DNA of 34,489 bases from Pseudomonas sp. CFBP 13711 (GCF_014842265.1 NZ_JACYVI010000024.1:1-34489); one strand, 5' to 3'. Counted from the stretch's first letter, positions 15,111 through 23,846 are shown. A program made the numbers and translations. Notes: generated by a model not told the origin, from the sequence alone.

Positions 15111-15325
15111 ATGAGCATAAAATTCCTCGGCCAGTTAGGCCCCTCGTCAATTGAGCTGCCCTTCTTCCTGGCCAAGGTGCCAGCCGGATTTCCGTCCCCA
15201 GCTGCTGATCACCTAGAAAGTCGCATCTCTTTGGATGAGTTATTTGACATCCGCCCTCCCCACATTTATCTCTTAAAGATTGATGGAGATAGCATGAATG
15301 GAGCAGGTTTGTTCTCAGGTGATTT
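15111..15325 (+). pseudogene. rulA: rulA (UmuD-like) fragment (d), 5' part
   Basis: It starts at ATG 15111 (MSIKFLGQLG) and runs through the cleavage region (KVPAGFPSPAADH) and the catalytic serine (DGDSMNGAGLFSGDL). It then passes in frame into a piece of IS66 tnpC. The C-terminal half with the catalytic lysine is absent. It ends at the Leu codon where fragment (a) at 4958 begins. Confidence 0.88.
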
Positions 15326-15460
15326 AAGCGCCCAAGCTGGGGTTGAGCGTTTAGGATGCTGGGCCCATGCGCGTCGCAAGTTCGTTGAAGCACAGAAAGT
15401 GTAGCCCAAAGATAAAATGGGGCGCGCGGATATCGCGCTGAATCTGATCAACAAGCTTTA
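15326..15460 (+). pseudogene. IS66-family tnpC internal fragment
   Basis: GVERLGCWAHARRKFVEAQK, a stop (TAG near 15402), then PKDKMGRADIALNLINKL and another stop. This is the MAHARRKF region of a TnpC from a different IS66 subgroup than TnA and TnB (which read GCMAHARRKFFDLH). It is fused in frame to rulA fragment (d). No IS66 end is visible at the junction. Confidence 0.8.
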
Positions 15461-15800
15461 GCGCATCATTGCGACTAACTGGTCATATGAGTGCATATCA
15501 CGCATCTTGAAGGCAATTACTGACCTTTTCAACAGAATCGGCCGTTTCCTGATAGCTCAGAGGTGGTTAACTGCTCACTCGGCTTCAAGCAGGACGTAGA
15601 GGCCATGATGTTGGCGCTGCTCCTGGATTGACCCACCTGCCAACGCAAGACTGCACCATCTCCAAACCTGCAAAATCCAGCACAGATAATGATTCACGAG
15701 GAGTCAGGCTGGGGCAGTGAAATCTCGGCAACTGCGTCACCTCGGCATCGGCGCCGACACTTTGGCATCAAACTGTCCCCAACGCGGCTCATGCGGCTAG
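15461..15800. other. Non-coding stretch
   Basis: Nothing recognisable in 340 bases. Several short frames are all broken and show no family motifs. It is probably debris between the IS66 fragment and the HAD relic. Confidence 0.5.
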
Positions 15801-16217
15801 AGGACGCCCTCCACAGTGAACCGGCGAGCATTCGCCCTTTCCCCCGACGCAGTCGCCGCGATTTCAGCATTCCAGAAAGCCGGCCTGAAGATCGCGATTC
15901 GCTCAAATCTTGCGAGTCCGTACGGCCCAACCATTCAGCAACTTTTCCCAACTATCACCACGCATGGGTTTAGCGATGAGCTGGGTTGCATGAAGCCCGA
16001 CCCTAAGATCTACCTGCAGACGTGCGAACGTCTGGGGCTTGAACCAGGCAACGAATTCGCAGGCCGAGGCCGGGTAATAATGATCGGTGATTCTCCCAAA
16101 TGCGATCGGGATGGGCCTAAGGTTGTCGGGATCCAGGGTTTCCTTCTGAGGCGTGGCGACGACGCTGGCTTCAGCGATCTTCATCAATTCGCAGGAGCAG
16201 TTTTGAGTTACAGGTGA
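15801..16217 (+). pseudogene. HAD-superfamily hydrolase, 3' part
   Basis: The frame (open from 15801, first possible start GTG 15816) encodes the C-terminal two thirds of a HAD hydrolase. Motif II lies in KIAIRSNLASPYGP, the motif III lysine in DELGCMKPDPKIY, and motif IV in VIMIGDSPKCDRDGPKVVG. Motif I with the nucleophile aspartate (DxD) should lie upstream and is missing; a TAG at 15798 closes the frame. The protein cannot be catalytically active as a HAD phosphatase. It lies at the boundary between the relic zone and the polyol locus. Confidence 0.72.
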
Positions 16218-16537
16218 TAGGTGCACCTCGAATCTGCCCGGAAGCCCGACTCTAGGGCGCGAAGCACGAGGTTTAGGCACGCCGCGAAGTTGCCGTTGCC
16301 TATCCTGCGCGCGCGTTATGCCGCGGCTCCCAAGAACCTCAATCCAGATGTCTTTCAGTGTTCACCTTGGCGCAACGATCAATATAATTGGTGATATTGG
16401 TTCGCATCTCACACCAGATACATACTCAATTCACGCCGGGATAGCTGGTGTTGAGAAGTGAGTGATTACGTAACAGAGCATCTCCTACGTGAAATAGAAA
16501 GCGTTTTCTTTCAGTGACTCCCTCAGATGAGAACATT
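16218..16537. other. Non-coding stretch after the fructokinase gene
   Basis: No gene is visible. A short inverted repeat (GAAAG, then CTTTC, at about 16497-16512) lies just beyond the fructokinase stop on the minus strand and could contribute to its 3' end; it is too weak to call a terminator. Confidence 0.4.
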
Positions 16538-17434
16538 TTAGAGCAGGGAGTCCACTTCGTCACGGCTGGGCGCGTAAGCCCCGGGATGCTTGCAAGACAC
16601 CGACGCGCAGGCTGCCGAAAACTGCAGGCGTGCTTGGGGTTGCTGAATACCCAAGAACTGCGAGGCCAACCATCCGGCCATGCTCGCGTCACCGGCACCC
16701 ACAGTGTCAGCAACCTGGATAGCAATTGCAGCCTGTTCAACCTTGCCATTGTCCTCATACAACACCATGCCTCGAGCTCCGCGGGTGAACAGGATCTGTG
16801 CAGCGGCATTCATACCGCGTAGCTCCCCAAGCGCTTCTTCCTCACTCAACCCAGGATAGATCTGGCGCAGATCCTCATCCGAAAGCTTGATGATGTCCGC
16901 AAGACTGACCATAGCGGGGAACGTAACCTCGCGGTAGCGGCTGTCCATCAGGTTCCGCCAATTGGGGTCATAGCTGACGATCTTTCCGTTCTTCTTAACC
17001 ATCCTGGCTACGTCCACCAGCCGATCGCCCAAAGGCTGACGGGCGAGGCTGATGCAGCTGAAATGGCAAAGCTCAACGCTGCCAAGCCAGCCCTCGGGGA
17101 GTTGCTGCACATCGAAATGCAGATCCGCTTCGCCGGCGAAGAAGTAGCGCGGAGGGTGGCTAGAGGGCACGATCGCCACCAAGGGATCGGCGTCGACTCG
17201 CTGAAGAAATCTCATGTCCAACCCCGCCGCTTTTGATTGCTCGGCAAGCTCGTCGCCCAGTGAGTCAGTACTGATCGAACCCGCAAACGCTGTTGGGATG
17301 CCGAGACGGCTCATAGCCCTCGCCACGTTCCAAGGTGCGCCGCCTGGATATCCTTGCCAGTGCCCAGGCGCGTGTTGAACCACATCGGTCAGGGCTTCAC
17401 CAAACACCACAACGGTTGGCAATTGCATATTCAA
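16538..17434 (-). CDS. mtlZ: Fructokinase, PfkB/ribokinase family
   Basis: The protein is 298 residues. The N-terminal family signature is seen in YPGGAPWNVARAMSRLG (residues ~29-45), and the C-terminal signature D243-T-V-G-A-G-D249 carries the anion hole and catalytic base D249, so ATP-dependent sugar phosphorylation is expected. In Pseudomonas polyol operons the MtlZ kinase converts fructose made by the dehydrogenase to fructose-6-phosphate. Here it lies 48 bp downstream of mtlR on the same strand, separate from the transport operon, whereas in P. fluorescens it closes the mtl operon. ATG at 17434 is used; an ATG two codons later is also possible. It is intact and cytoplasmic. Confidence 0.88.
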   Translation of the reverse strand: MNMQLPTVVVFGEALTDVVQHAPGHWQGYPGGAPWNVARAMSRLGIPTAFAGSISTDSLGDELAEQSKAAGLDMRFLQRVDADPLVAIVPSSHPPRYFFAGEADLHFDVQQLPEGWLGSVELCHFSCISLARQPLGDRLVDVARMVKKNGKIVSYDPNWRNLMDSRYREVTFPAMVSLADIIKLSDEDLRQIYPGLSEEEALGELRGMNAAAQILFTRGARGMVLYEDNGKVEQAAIAIQVADTVGAGDASMAGWLASQFLGIQQPQARLQFSAACASVSCKHPGAYAPSRDEVDSLL

Positions 17435-17482
17435 TCTCTCTATTGGATTCGTGTTGACGCATGGCCGAAGTCGTAACCTTGG

Positions 17483-18433
17483 TCAGCGCACCCGCGCAAT
17501 GGGTAGCGATTGGTGAGCACCGTCGCGATTGAAGAGCGTTACGGCCGTCGTGCGCCGGTAGTCGCTGGGCGTTTGATCCATCTCATGCCGGAAGTGCCGG
17601 TTGAAGTTGGACACGTTCTCGTAGCCCACCTCAAAGCAGATTCCCGCCACCGAGAGCCGGGTTTGGACAAGAAGCCGGCAGGCGCGCTGAATGCGTAGCT
17701 TGCGCATCAGGTCGATGAATCCGTGGCCCGTGATTCGTTTGAAGAAACGTGAGAAGCCAGCCTCACTCATCCCCACGCGCTCGGCGATAACCGATAGCCG
17801 AAGGTCGGACGTGAGCTCGTTGATCAGATAGTCGAAAGCCTGATTGATGCGCTCCGAACTGCGAGCATCCAGTGACGGCGAGTAGTACGCGCTGGCCAAT
17901 ACCCGGATGTCACGTTTCGGTGCTCTGGCCAGCGTACCGAGAAGATCCAGAAATTGGATCAGGCGCTGAAGCCCCTGAGCTTGGCCAATGCTTTCAAGCA
18001 GGACGGCAGCGTCTCTCGCCGTCGTGCCGGTGAACTCGATACCGCGTTGTGCCAGTTCAAACAGCGTTTTCAGCTCCGATAGCTCTGGCAGCGATCCTCG
18101 GAGGTTAAGCAGGGACGCACCATCAAACTGCAAAACCACGTCACGACCTGCAATGAGCTCGCCAGGCGGCACATCGCCCATCCAGTCATGGGGCAGGCCG
18201 GGGCCGATCAACGCGACATGACCAGAGGTAAAGGGGCCGATGTAGTCGCCAGCCAACAGCTTGCCGCTGCCTTGCCTGATCAGATGAATCTCATACTCGG
18301 GATGGTGATTCCAGCGGGCAAGATCATAGGGATAGTCGTGCTCGTACCACCGGAAGCTTTGATCAGGGCCTGGGAGGATGACCTCGAGATCGGCGGGTCG
18401 GTGCTCAAACAAAGCAGCGCGGTTATCAGGCAT
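17483..18433 (-). CDS. mtlR: AraC-family regulator, MtlR type
   Basis: The protein is 316 residues. The N-terminal cupin-like sensing half has FRWYEHDYPYDLARWNHHPE and EIHLIRQGSGKLLAGDYIGPF. A C-terminal AraC DNA-binding domain has two helix-turn-helix units (LRLSVIAERVGMSEAGFSRF and VAGICFEVGYENVSNFNRHF). MtlR activates polyol uptake operons in P. fluorescens in response to mannitol, sorbitol or arabitol. It faces away from mtlE across a 289-bp region that should hold both promoters and its operator. It has a run AGGGG about 7-11 bases before its ATG. Confidence 0.9.
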   Translation of the reverse strand: MPDNRAALFEHRPADLEVILPGPDQSFRWYEHDYPYDLARWNHHPEYEIHLIRQGSGKLLAGDYIGPFTSGHVALIGPGLPHDWMGDVPPGELIAGRDVVLQFDGASLLNLRGSLPELSELKTLFELAQRGIEFTGTTARDAAVLLESIGQAQGLQRLIQFLDLLGTLARAPKRDIRVLASAYYSPSLDARSSERINQAFDYLINELTSDLRLSVIAERVGMSEAGFSRFFKRITGHGFIDLMRKLRIQRACRLLVQTRLSVAGICFEVGYENVSNFNRHFRHEMDQTPSDYRRTTAVTLFNRDGAHQSLPIARVR

Positions 18434-18722
18434 CGAGTGCCCCTTTTATTTGTTCTATGGGTCGAATGAACTAACCATACGCCGATTTCTGCGCAAGCCG
18501 ATAGCCCCCCTATTGCCGCAGATCGATACTTTTTTTATCGATGACCTGTGGCAACCGCAGGGTCAAAAAAGTATCAATGCAGCATCCGCCATTCGTTTGA
18601 GACTCAATTTTTAAAGTGATCTACTCGGCTCGTACACCATTGTCGCCAAGGCAGAATCCGAGCAGCAATGGTCACAACAACAATAACAGCTCCAGTCGAA
18701 CCGGCTTGGAGCGGAGAGCCCC
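18434..18722. promoter_or_regulatory. Divergent mtlR-mtlE control region with 11-bp inverted repeat
   Basis: GATACTTTTTT (18525-18535) and AAAAAAGTATC (18565-18575) are an exact 11-bp inverted pair with centres 40 bp apart, roughly midway between the two genes. Nearby copies of CCGCAG (18517 and 18555) give a second, direct repeat. AraC-type proteins often bind paired half-sites, so this is the best candidate MtlR operator, but the sequence alone does not show which repeat is bound. A run of CAACAACAATAACA precedes mtlE, whose ribosome-binding site is GGAGAG at 18713-18718. Confidence 0.5.
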
Positions 18723-20033
18723 ATGAAGATTACGAATGCGCTAATTCTTTCTGCTGGTCTGTCATTCGCCCTTGCCAGCCATGCCGCCGAGACCCTGACG
18801 ATCGCGACGGTCAACAACGGCGACATGATCCGCATGCAACGGCTTTCCAAAGTCTTCGAGCAGCAGCATCCCGACATCAAACTCAATTGGGTCATACTCG
18901 AAGAAAACGTACTGCGCCAACGCCTGACGACAGACATCGCCACTCAGGGCGGCCAGTTCGACATATTGACCATCGGCACCTATGAAACTCCTTTGTGGGG
19001 GGCGAAAAATTGGTTGATGCCGATGAGCGATCTTCCAGAGGACTACGACGTCGATGACATCTTCCCTGCGGTTCGCCAGGGCCTTTCAGTCAATAATACC
19101 TTGTACGCTTTGCCTTTCTACGGTGAAAGCACAGTAACCTACTACCGCAAAGATTTATTCAAGGCCGCTGGTATGACGATGCCTGAAAATCCAACTTGGT
19201 CACAGTTGGGTGAATTCGCCGCCAAGCTCAACGACCCATCGAAAGATCAGTACGGCATGTGCCTGCGTGGGAAGGCTGGCTGGGGTGAAAACATAACTCT
19301 GCTGAGCACTATGGCCAATGCCTTTGGTGCGCGGTGGTTCGATGAAAAGTGGCAGCCAGAGCTTGATAGCCCTGAATGGAAGGCTGCCGTTACCTTCTAT
19401 GTGGATACGCTGAAAAAGTATGGGCCGCCCGGCGTCTCAAGCAACGGTTTCAATGAAACACTTGCCCTGTTCAACAGCGGCAAATGTGCTATATGGGTCG
19501 ATGCGAGCGTTGCTGGATCATTTACCACGGACAAAATGCAGAGCAAGGTGGCCGACAGCGTTGGCTTCGCGCCTGCACCGACCGAGGTCACTGACAAAGG
19601 CTCGTCTTGGCTCTACGCCTGGTCATTGGCGATCCCAGCAACATCCAAGCACAAGGATGCTGCCAAATCCTTTGTCACCTGGGCGACCTCCAAGGAATAC
19701 ATCCAGCTCGTCACCGACAAGGACGGCATCACCAACGTCCCACCAGGTACTCGTATTTCGACCTACAGCGATGCCTATCTGAAGGCGGCACCGTTCGCTC
19801 AGGTTACATTGCAGATGATGAAGCACGCCGATCCCTCCCAGCCCTCAGCCAAGCCAGTTCCGTACGTGGGTATTCAATACGTCGTGATACCTGAGTTCCA
19901 GTCGATCGGCACCTCTGTAGGCAAGCTGTTCTCCGCGGCGCTGACCGGCCAGATGTCCGTGGATCAGGCCCTGGCGTCTGCGCAGTCCACCACCGAACGC
20001 GAGATGAAGCGTGCGGGCTACCCCAAAAAGTAG
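18723..20033 (+). CDS. mtlE: Polyol ABC transporter, periplasmic substrate-binding protein
   Basis: The protein is 436 residues. A signal peptide (1-~21, ending A-S-H-A) is followed by a family 1 solute-binding fold (LTIATVNNGDMIRMQRLSKV, FEQQHPDIKL, FDILTIGTYETPLWG, ALPFYGESTVTYYRKDLFKA). This matches the MtlE/SmoE proteins that deliver sorbitol, mannitol and arabitol to the MtlFGK permease. It is the first gene of the mtlEFGK-smoS operon. A stable intercistronic hairpin follows it, which suits the usual excess of binding protein over membrane subunits. It is intact. Confidence 0.93.
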   Translation: MKITNALILSAGLSFALASHAAETLTIATVNNGDMIRMQRLSKVFEQQHPDIKLNWVILEENVLRQRLTTDIATQGGQFDILTIGTYETPLWGAKNWLMPMSDLPEDYDVDDIFPAVRQGLSVNNTLYALPFYGESTVTYYRKDLFKAAGMTMPENPTWSQLGEFAAKLNDPSKDQYGMCLRGKAGWGENITLLSTMANAFGARWFDEKWQPELDSPEWKAAVTFYVDTLKKYGPPGVSSNGFNETLALFNSGKCAIWVDASVAGSFTTDKMQSKVADSVGFAPAPTEVTDKGSSWLYAWSLAIPATSKHKDAAKSFVTWATSKEYIQLVTDKDGITNVPPGTRISTYSDAYLKAAPFAQVTLQMMKHADPSQPSAKPVPYVGIQYVVIPEFQSIGTSVGKLFSAALTGQMSVDQALASAQSTTEREMKRAGYPKK

Positions 20034-20047
20034 CAGGCCCACGACAC

Positions 20048-20068
20048 CCGCCGGCCTAACGCCGGCGG
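20048..20068 (+). promoter_or_regulatory. Intercistronic hairpin between mtlE and mtlF
   Basis: CCGCCGGC (20048-20055) and GCCGGCGG (20061-20068) form an 8-bp GC stem with a 5-base loop and no T-run. In binding-protein operons such hairpins protect the upstream message and set the ratio of binding protein to permease. Confidence 0.65.
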
Positions 20069-20092
20069 TCAACGCCGCACAGGTAGACAATC

Positions 20093-21019
20093 ATGAACAC
20101 TTCAGTTGTCCGGGCTCCGCTATCGGGCTCGACCTCTTCTCGCTCGCGTCGAGTTTTTAACCCAGGATGGTTTCTGGTCTCGCCATCCGTTGCACTCTTG
20201 TTGCTGTGGATGATCGTGCCGCTGGCCATGACCGTCTATTTTTCGGTGATCCGGTACAACTTGCTCAACCTGGGCGAGAACGGGTTCGTTGGCCTGGAAA
20301 ACTTTACCTATTTCGTTACGGATTCCGGTTTTCTGCCTGGAGCCTTCAATACGTTGGTGCTGGTGGTCAGCGTGTTGCTCATCAGTGTCGTTTTTGGCAT
20401 TTTGATCGCCGCGTTGCTGGAGGCGAGCGAGTTCTTTGGACGCGGCATAGTTAGGGTGCTGCTCATTTCGCCATTTTTTATAATGCCGACTGTAGGGTCA
20501 TTGATTTTCAAGAATCTGATCTTCCATCCGGTCTCCGGGATCCTCGCAGCGGTGTGGAAGCTCTTCGGCGCTCAGCCCATCGATTGGTTGGCCCACTATC
20601 CGCTGTTTTCGATCATCGTCATCGTTTCCTGGCAATGGCTGCCTTTCGCGATTCTGCTGCTGATGACGGCGATGCAGTCGCTGGATCAGGAGCAAAAAGA
20701 GGCGGCTAGGTTAGATGGGGCAGGGGCCGTGGCCATCTTCTGGCATCTGACTCTGCCGCATCTCGCCAGGCCTATCGCGGTGGTGGTCATGATCGAGACG
20801 ATCTTCTTGCTCTCGGTTTTTGCCGAAATATTCACCACAACCAACGGAGGCCCAGGGTTCGCTTCGACCAATCTCGCGTATCTGATCTACAACCAGGCGC
20901 TGGTGCAGTTTGATGTGGGCATGGCGTCAGCCGGCGGGCTCATCGCGGTCGTGATTGCCAACATCGCGGCGATCGTGCTGGTGCGCATGATCGGCAAAAA
21001 TCTGACCGATAAAGCTTGA
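20093..21019 (+). CDS. mtlF: Polyol ABC transporter permease MtlF
   Basis: The protein is 308 residues with about six membrane helices, beginning after a polar N-terminus of ~25 residues (PGWFLVSPSVALLLLWMIVP). The EAA loop that docks on the ATPase is clear (KEAARLDGAGAVAIFWHLTL). It is of the MalF type, pairing with MtlG to form the inner-membrane channel. Its start at 20093 has AGGT ten bases upstream. It lies 59 bp after mtlE and 10 bp before mtlG. Confidence 0.93.
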   Translation: MNTSVVRAPLSGSTSSRSRRVFNPGWFLVSPSVALLLLWMIVPLAMTVYFSVIRYNLLNLGENGFVGLENFTYFVTDSGFLPGAFNTLVLVVSVLLISVVFGILIAALLEASEFFGRGIVRVLLISPFFIMPTVGSLIFKNLIFHPVSGILAAVWKLFGAQPIDWLAHYPLFSIIVIVSWQWLPFAILLLMTAMQSLDQEQKEAARLDGAGAVAIFWHLTLPHLARPIAVVVMIETIFLLSVFAEIFTTTNGGPGFASTNLAYLIYNQALVQFDVGMASAGGLIAVVIANIAAIVLVRMIGKNLTDKA

Positions 21020-21029
21020 GGACGACGCC

Positions 21030-21863
21030 ATGATGACGCTCAAACAAACCCGGCGCCTCCAAAGCGTAGTACTTGGAAGCCTGGCCTGGATCATTGCTTT
21101 GCTGCTGTTCTTCCCTATCTTCTGGATGGTGTTGACCAGCTTCAAAACCGAGATCGACGCCTTCGCGACGCCGCCGCAATTCATCTTCATGCCGACCTTG
21201 GAGAATTACCTGCATATCCAGGAGCGAAGTGATTACTTCCACTTCGCTTGGAACTCGGTACTGATTTCGTTCACTGCCACCGCCCTTTGCATGTTGATTG
21301 CAGTACCCGCTGCCTACTCCATGGCGTTCTACGAAACCAAGCGCACCAAGCAGACCCTGCTGTGGATGCTGTCGACCAAGATGCTCCCGCCCGTTGGCGT
21401 TTTGATGCCTATCTACCTGCTTGCCAAGGGGGCAGGTCTTCTGGATTCGCGGCTGGCGCTGATCGTGATCTACACGCTGATCAACCTGCCGATCGTGGTC
21501 TGGATGGTTTACACGTACTTCAAAGACATCCCTCGGGAGATCCTCGAAGCGGCCAGGTTGGACGGGGCGACCTTGGGACAGGAAATGCTGCGAGTCTTGC
21601 TGCCCATCAGCAAGGGCGGGTTGGCATCAACCATGTTGCTGTCGCTGATCCTGTGCTGGAACGAAGCCTTTTGGTCGCTCAACTTGACCAGCTCCAGCGC
21701 TGCACCTCTCACCGCGCTCATCGCTTCCTACTCAAGCCCCGAAGGCTTGTTCTGGGCGAAGCTTTCAGCCGTCTCCACATTGGCCTGCGCCCCGATCTTG
21801 ATCTTCGGCTGGATCAGCCAGAAGCAACTCGTCCGTGGGCTGTCTTTCGGGGCCGTCAAATGA
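21030..21863 (+). CDS. mtlG: Polyol ABC transporter permease MtlG
   Basis: The protein is 277 residues with six predicted membrane helices and an EAA loop (EAARLDGATLGQEMLRVLLP), of the MalG type. Two successive ATG codons begin the gene (21030 and 21033); GAGGAC lies just upstream. Its C-terminus (KQLVRGLSFGAVK) is the typical end of this subunit, which contacts the ATPase. It forms the heterodimeric pore with MtlF. Confidence 0.93.
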   Translation: MMTLKQTRRLQSVVLGSLAWIIALLLFFPIFWMVLTSFKTEIDAFATPPQFIFMPTLENYLHIQERSDYFHFAWNSVLISFTATALCMLIAVPAAYSMAFYETKRTKQTLLWMLSTKMLPPVGVLMPIYLLAKGAGLLDSRLALIVIYTLINLPIVVWMVYTYFKDIPREILEAARLDGATLGQEMLRVLLPISKGGLASTMLLSLILCWNEAFWSLNLTSSSAAPLTALIASYSSPEGLFWAKLSAVSTLACAPILIFGWISQKQLVRGLSFGAVK

Positions 21864-21919
21864 TGACCGCAACAGCTCGTTAAGCGGCGAAGGCTCAAAC
21901 TTCACATAGGACTCTACGC

Positions 21920-23017
21920 ATGGCCACTTTAAAAATAAAAAATCTGAAGAAAGGTTTTGAAGGACTGTCCATCATCAAGGGAATTGATCTGGAGGTCAGA
22001 GACAAGGAATTTGTGGTGTTCGTTGGGCCGTCCGGGTGCGGTAAATCAACCCTTTTGCGCCTGATTGCAGGCTTGGAAGACGTGACCAGCGGCACCATCG
22101 AACTCGATGGCCGGGATATCACCGAAGTGACGCCTGCCAAGCGAGACTTGGCAATGGTGTTTCAGACCTATGCCTTGTATCCACACATGACGGTACGCAA
22201 GAACCTGTCCTTTGCATTGGATCTGGCCGGTGAAAAGAAGCCAGATGTGGATAGGAAGGTCACCGAGGCTGCCAGAATTCTTGAGCTCGACGCGCTGCTG
22301 GATCGTAAACCTAAACAGCTCTCGGGTGGCCAGCGCCAGCGGGTAGCTATTGGTCGCGCCATTGTCCGCAATCCAAAAATCTTTCTGTTCGATGAGCCTC
22401 TGTCCAACCTCGATGCGGCATTGCGCGTACAAACGCGGCTGGAGTTGTCGCGGCTTCACAAGGAGCTCCAGGCAACCATGATCTACGTGACCCATGACCA
22501 AGTTGAGGCCATGACATTGGCGACCAAGGTCGTGGTGTTGAACGCCGGGAGGATTGAGCAGATCGGTTCGCCGCTCGATCTCTACCACCACCCGGCCAAC
22601 TTGTTCGTTGCGGGCTTTCTCGGGACACCCAAGATGGGCTTCCTCCAGGCGCGTGTGCAGGCCGTCAATGCATCAGGCGTAGAGGTCAGGTTCGCCTCTG
22701 GAACCACTCTGCTTATTCCTCGCGACAACTGCGCGTTGTCGATCGGCCAGTCCGTCACGGTTGGTGTAAGGCCGGAGCATCTGACGCTTGGAACCGAGGG
22801 GCATGTGCCGGTCACGACTGACGTCACGGAGCGGCTGGGAAGCGATACGTTCTGCCACGTGAATGTGGATTCCGGAGAAAGCCTGACCGTCCGTGTTCAC
22901 GGCGATTGTGAAATGCCTTATGGCGCCAAGCGCTATCTGAACCTGGATGTCGCTCATTGCCACCTGTTTGACGACAACGGCCTTGCTGTCAGCTCTGCCG
23001 TATCGCGCGCAGCTTAA
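21920..23017 (+). CDS. mtlK: Polyol ABC transporter ATP-binding protein MtlK
   Basis: The protein is 365 residues. Walker A G36-PSGCGKST-44, Q-loop in MVFQTYALYPHM, signature LSGGQ (134-138), Walker B FLFDEP (155-160) and H-loop H192 are all present. After ~240 residues comes the TOBE-type regulatory domain of MalK/UgpC-like ATPases. It powers import through MtlFG. It lies 56 bp after mtlG. It is intact. Confidence 0.94.
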   Translation: MATLKIKNLKKGFEGLSIIKGIDLEVRDKEFVVFVGPSGCGKSTLLRLIAGLEDVTSGTIELDGRDITEVTPAKRDLAMVFQTYALYPHMTVRKNLSFALDLAGEKKPDVDRKVTEAARILELDALLDRKPKQLSGGQRQRVAIGRAIVRNPKIFLFDEPLSNLDAALRVQTRLELSRLHKELQATMIYVTHDQVEAMTLATKVVVLNAGRIEQIGSPLDLYHHPANLFVAGFLGTPKMGFLQARVQAVNASGVEVRFASGTTLLIPRDNCALSIGQSVTVGVRPEHLTLGTEGHVPVTTDVTERLGSDTFCHVNVDSGESLTVRVHGDCEMPYGAKRYLNLDVAHCHLFDDNGLAVSSAVSRAA

Positions 23018-23072
23018 TTCCAATCAGGCGGCGCTTGGCGACGAGCGCGCCACCACATTAGAGGTAGATTCT

Positions 23073-23846
23073 ATGAAACGTCTCGAAGGAAAAAGCGCGC
23101 TGATCACAGGCTCCGCGCGCGGTATCGGTCGCTCGTTTGCTCAAGCCTACATTCGGGAGGGCGCAACGGTTGCAATCGCCGACATCAACCTGGAACGCGC
23201 CCAAGCCACGGCTGCCGAGCTGGGTGACCAAGCTTATGCTGTGGAGATGGACGTCACCAATCAGGCATCCATTGACGCTGCAATTGGCGCTGTCGTTGCC
23301 CATGCCGGAAAGCTCGACATCCTGGTGAACAATGCCGCGTTGTTCGATCTTGCCCCGATCACGGAGATCACCCGGGAGAGCTATGACAGGCTTTTCGCGA
23401 TCAACGTTAGCGGCACCCTCTTTACGCTCCAGGCAGCAGCCAAGCAAATGATCGCACAAGGGCACGGTGGGAAGATCATCAACATGGCCAGCCAGGCCGG
23501 TCGTCGCGGTGAAGCCCTGGTGGGTGTCTACTGCGCGACTAAGGCCGCAGTTATTAGCCTGACTCAATCCGCAGGCCTGAACTTGATCAAGAACAAGATC
23601 AATGTCAATGCGATCGCTCCCGGCGTCGTGGATGGGGAGCATTGGGATGGCGTCGATGCGCTGTTCGCGAAGCACGAAAACCGCCCACTGGGTGAGAAGA
23701 AAAAGCTGGTCGGGCTGGAAGTCCCATATGGGCGGATGGGCACCGCAGAGGATCTGGTGGGCATGGCCATCTTCCTGGCTGGTGCCGAGAGCGATTACAT
23801 CGTTGCGCAGACCTATAACGTTGATGGCGGCAACTGGATGAGCTAA
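23073..23846 (+). CDS. smoS: Sorbitol (L-iditol) 2-dehydrogenase, SDR family, SmoS type
   Basis: The protein is 257 residues from ATG 23073, with GAGGT eight bases upstream. Short-chain dehydrogenase motifs: TGSARGIG (12-19) for NAD binding, D37 after the second strand favouring NAD over NADP, NNAA (86-89), S140, and Y153-x3-K157. Long stretches (INMASQAGRRGEALVGVYCA, VNAIAPGVVDGEHWDGVDA) and the C-terminus (YIVAQTYNVDGGNWMS) match the Rhodobacter SmoS as I remember it, which oxidises D-sorbitol to D-fructose and galactitol to tagatose. It replaces the long-chain mannitol dehydrogenase MtlD usual in Pseudomonas operons, so sorbitol is the likeliest substrate of the whole locus. It is the last gene of the operon. 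Confidence 0.9.
   Translation: MKRLEGKSALITGSARGIGRSFAQAYIREGATVAIADINLERAQATAAELGDQAYAVEMDVTNQASIDAAIGAVVAHAGKLDILVNNAALFDLAPITEITRESYDRLFAINVSGTLFTLQAAAKQMIAQGHGGKIINMASQAGRRGEALVGVYCATKAAVISLTQSAGLNLIKNKINVNAIAPGVVDGEHWDGVDALFAKHENRPLGEKKKLVGLEVPYGRMGTAEDLVGMAIFLAGAESDYIVAQTYNVDGGNWMS

Noticed and set aside
15111..15404. A single 97-residue protein combining RulA and WAHARRKF sequence
   Set aside because: It is an in-frame join of a truncated rulA and an IS66 tnpC piece, not a natural fusion; both parts lack their essential regions.
15694..16280. Overlapping minus-strand frames over the HAD relic
   Set aside because: They have no family motifs and mirror the coding strand of the HAD sequence, whose motifs II-IV are clear.
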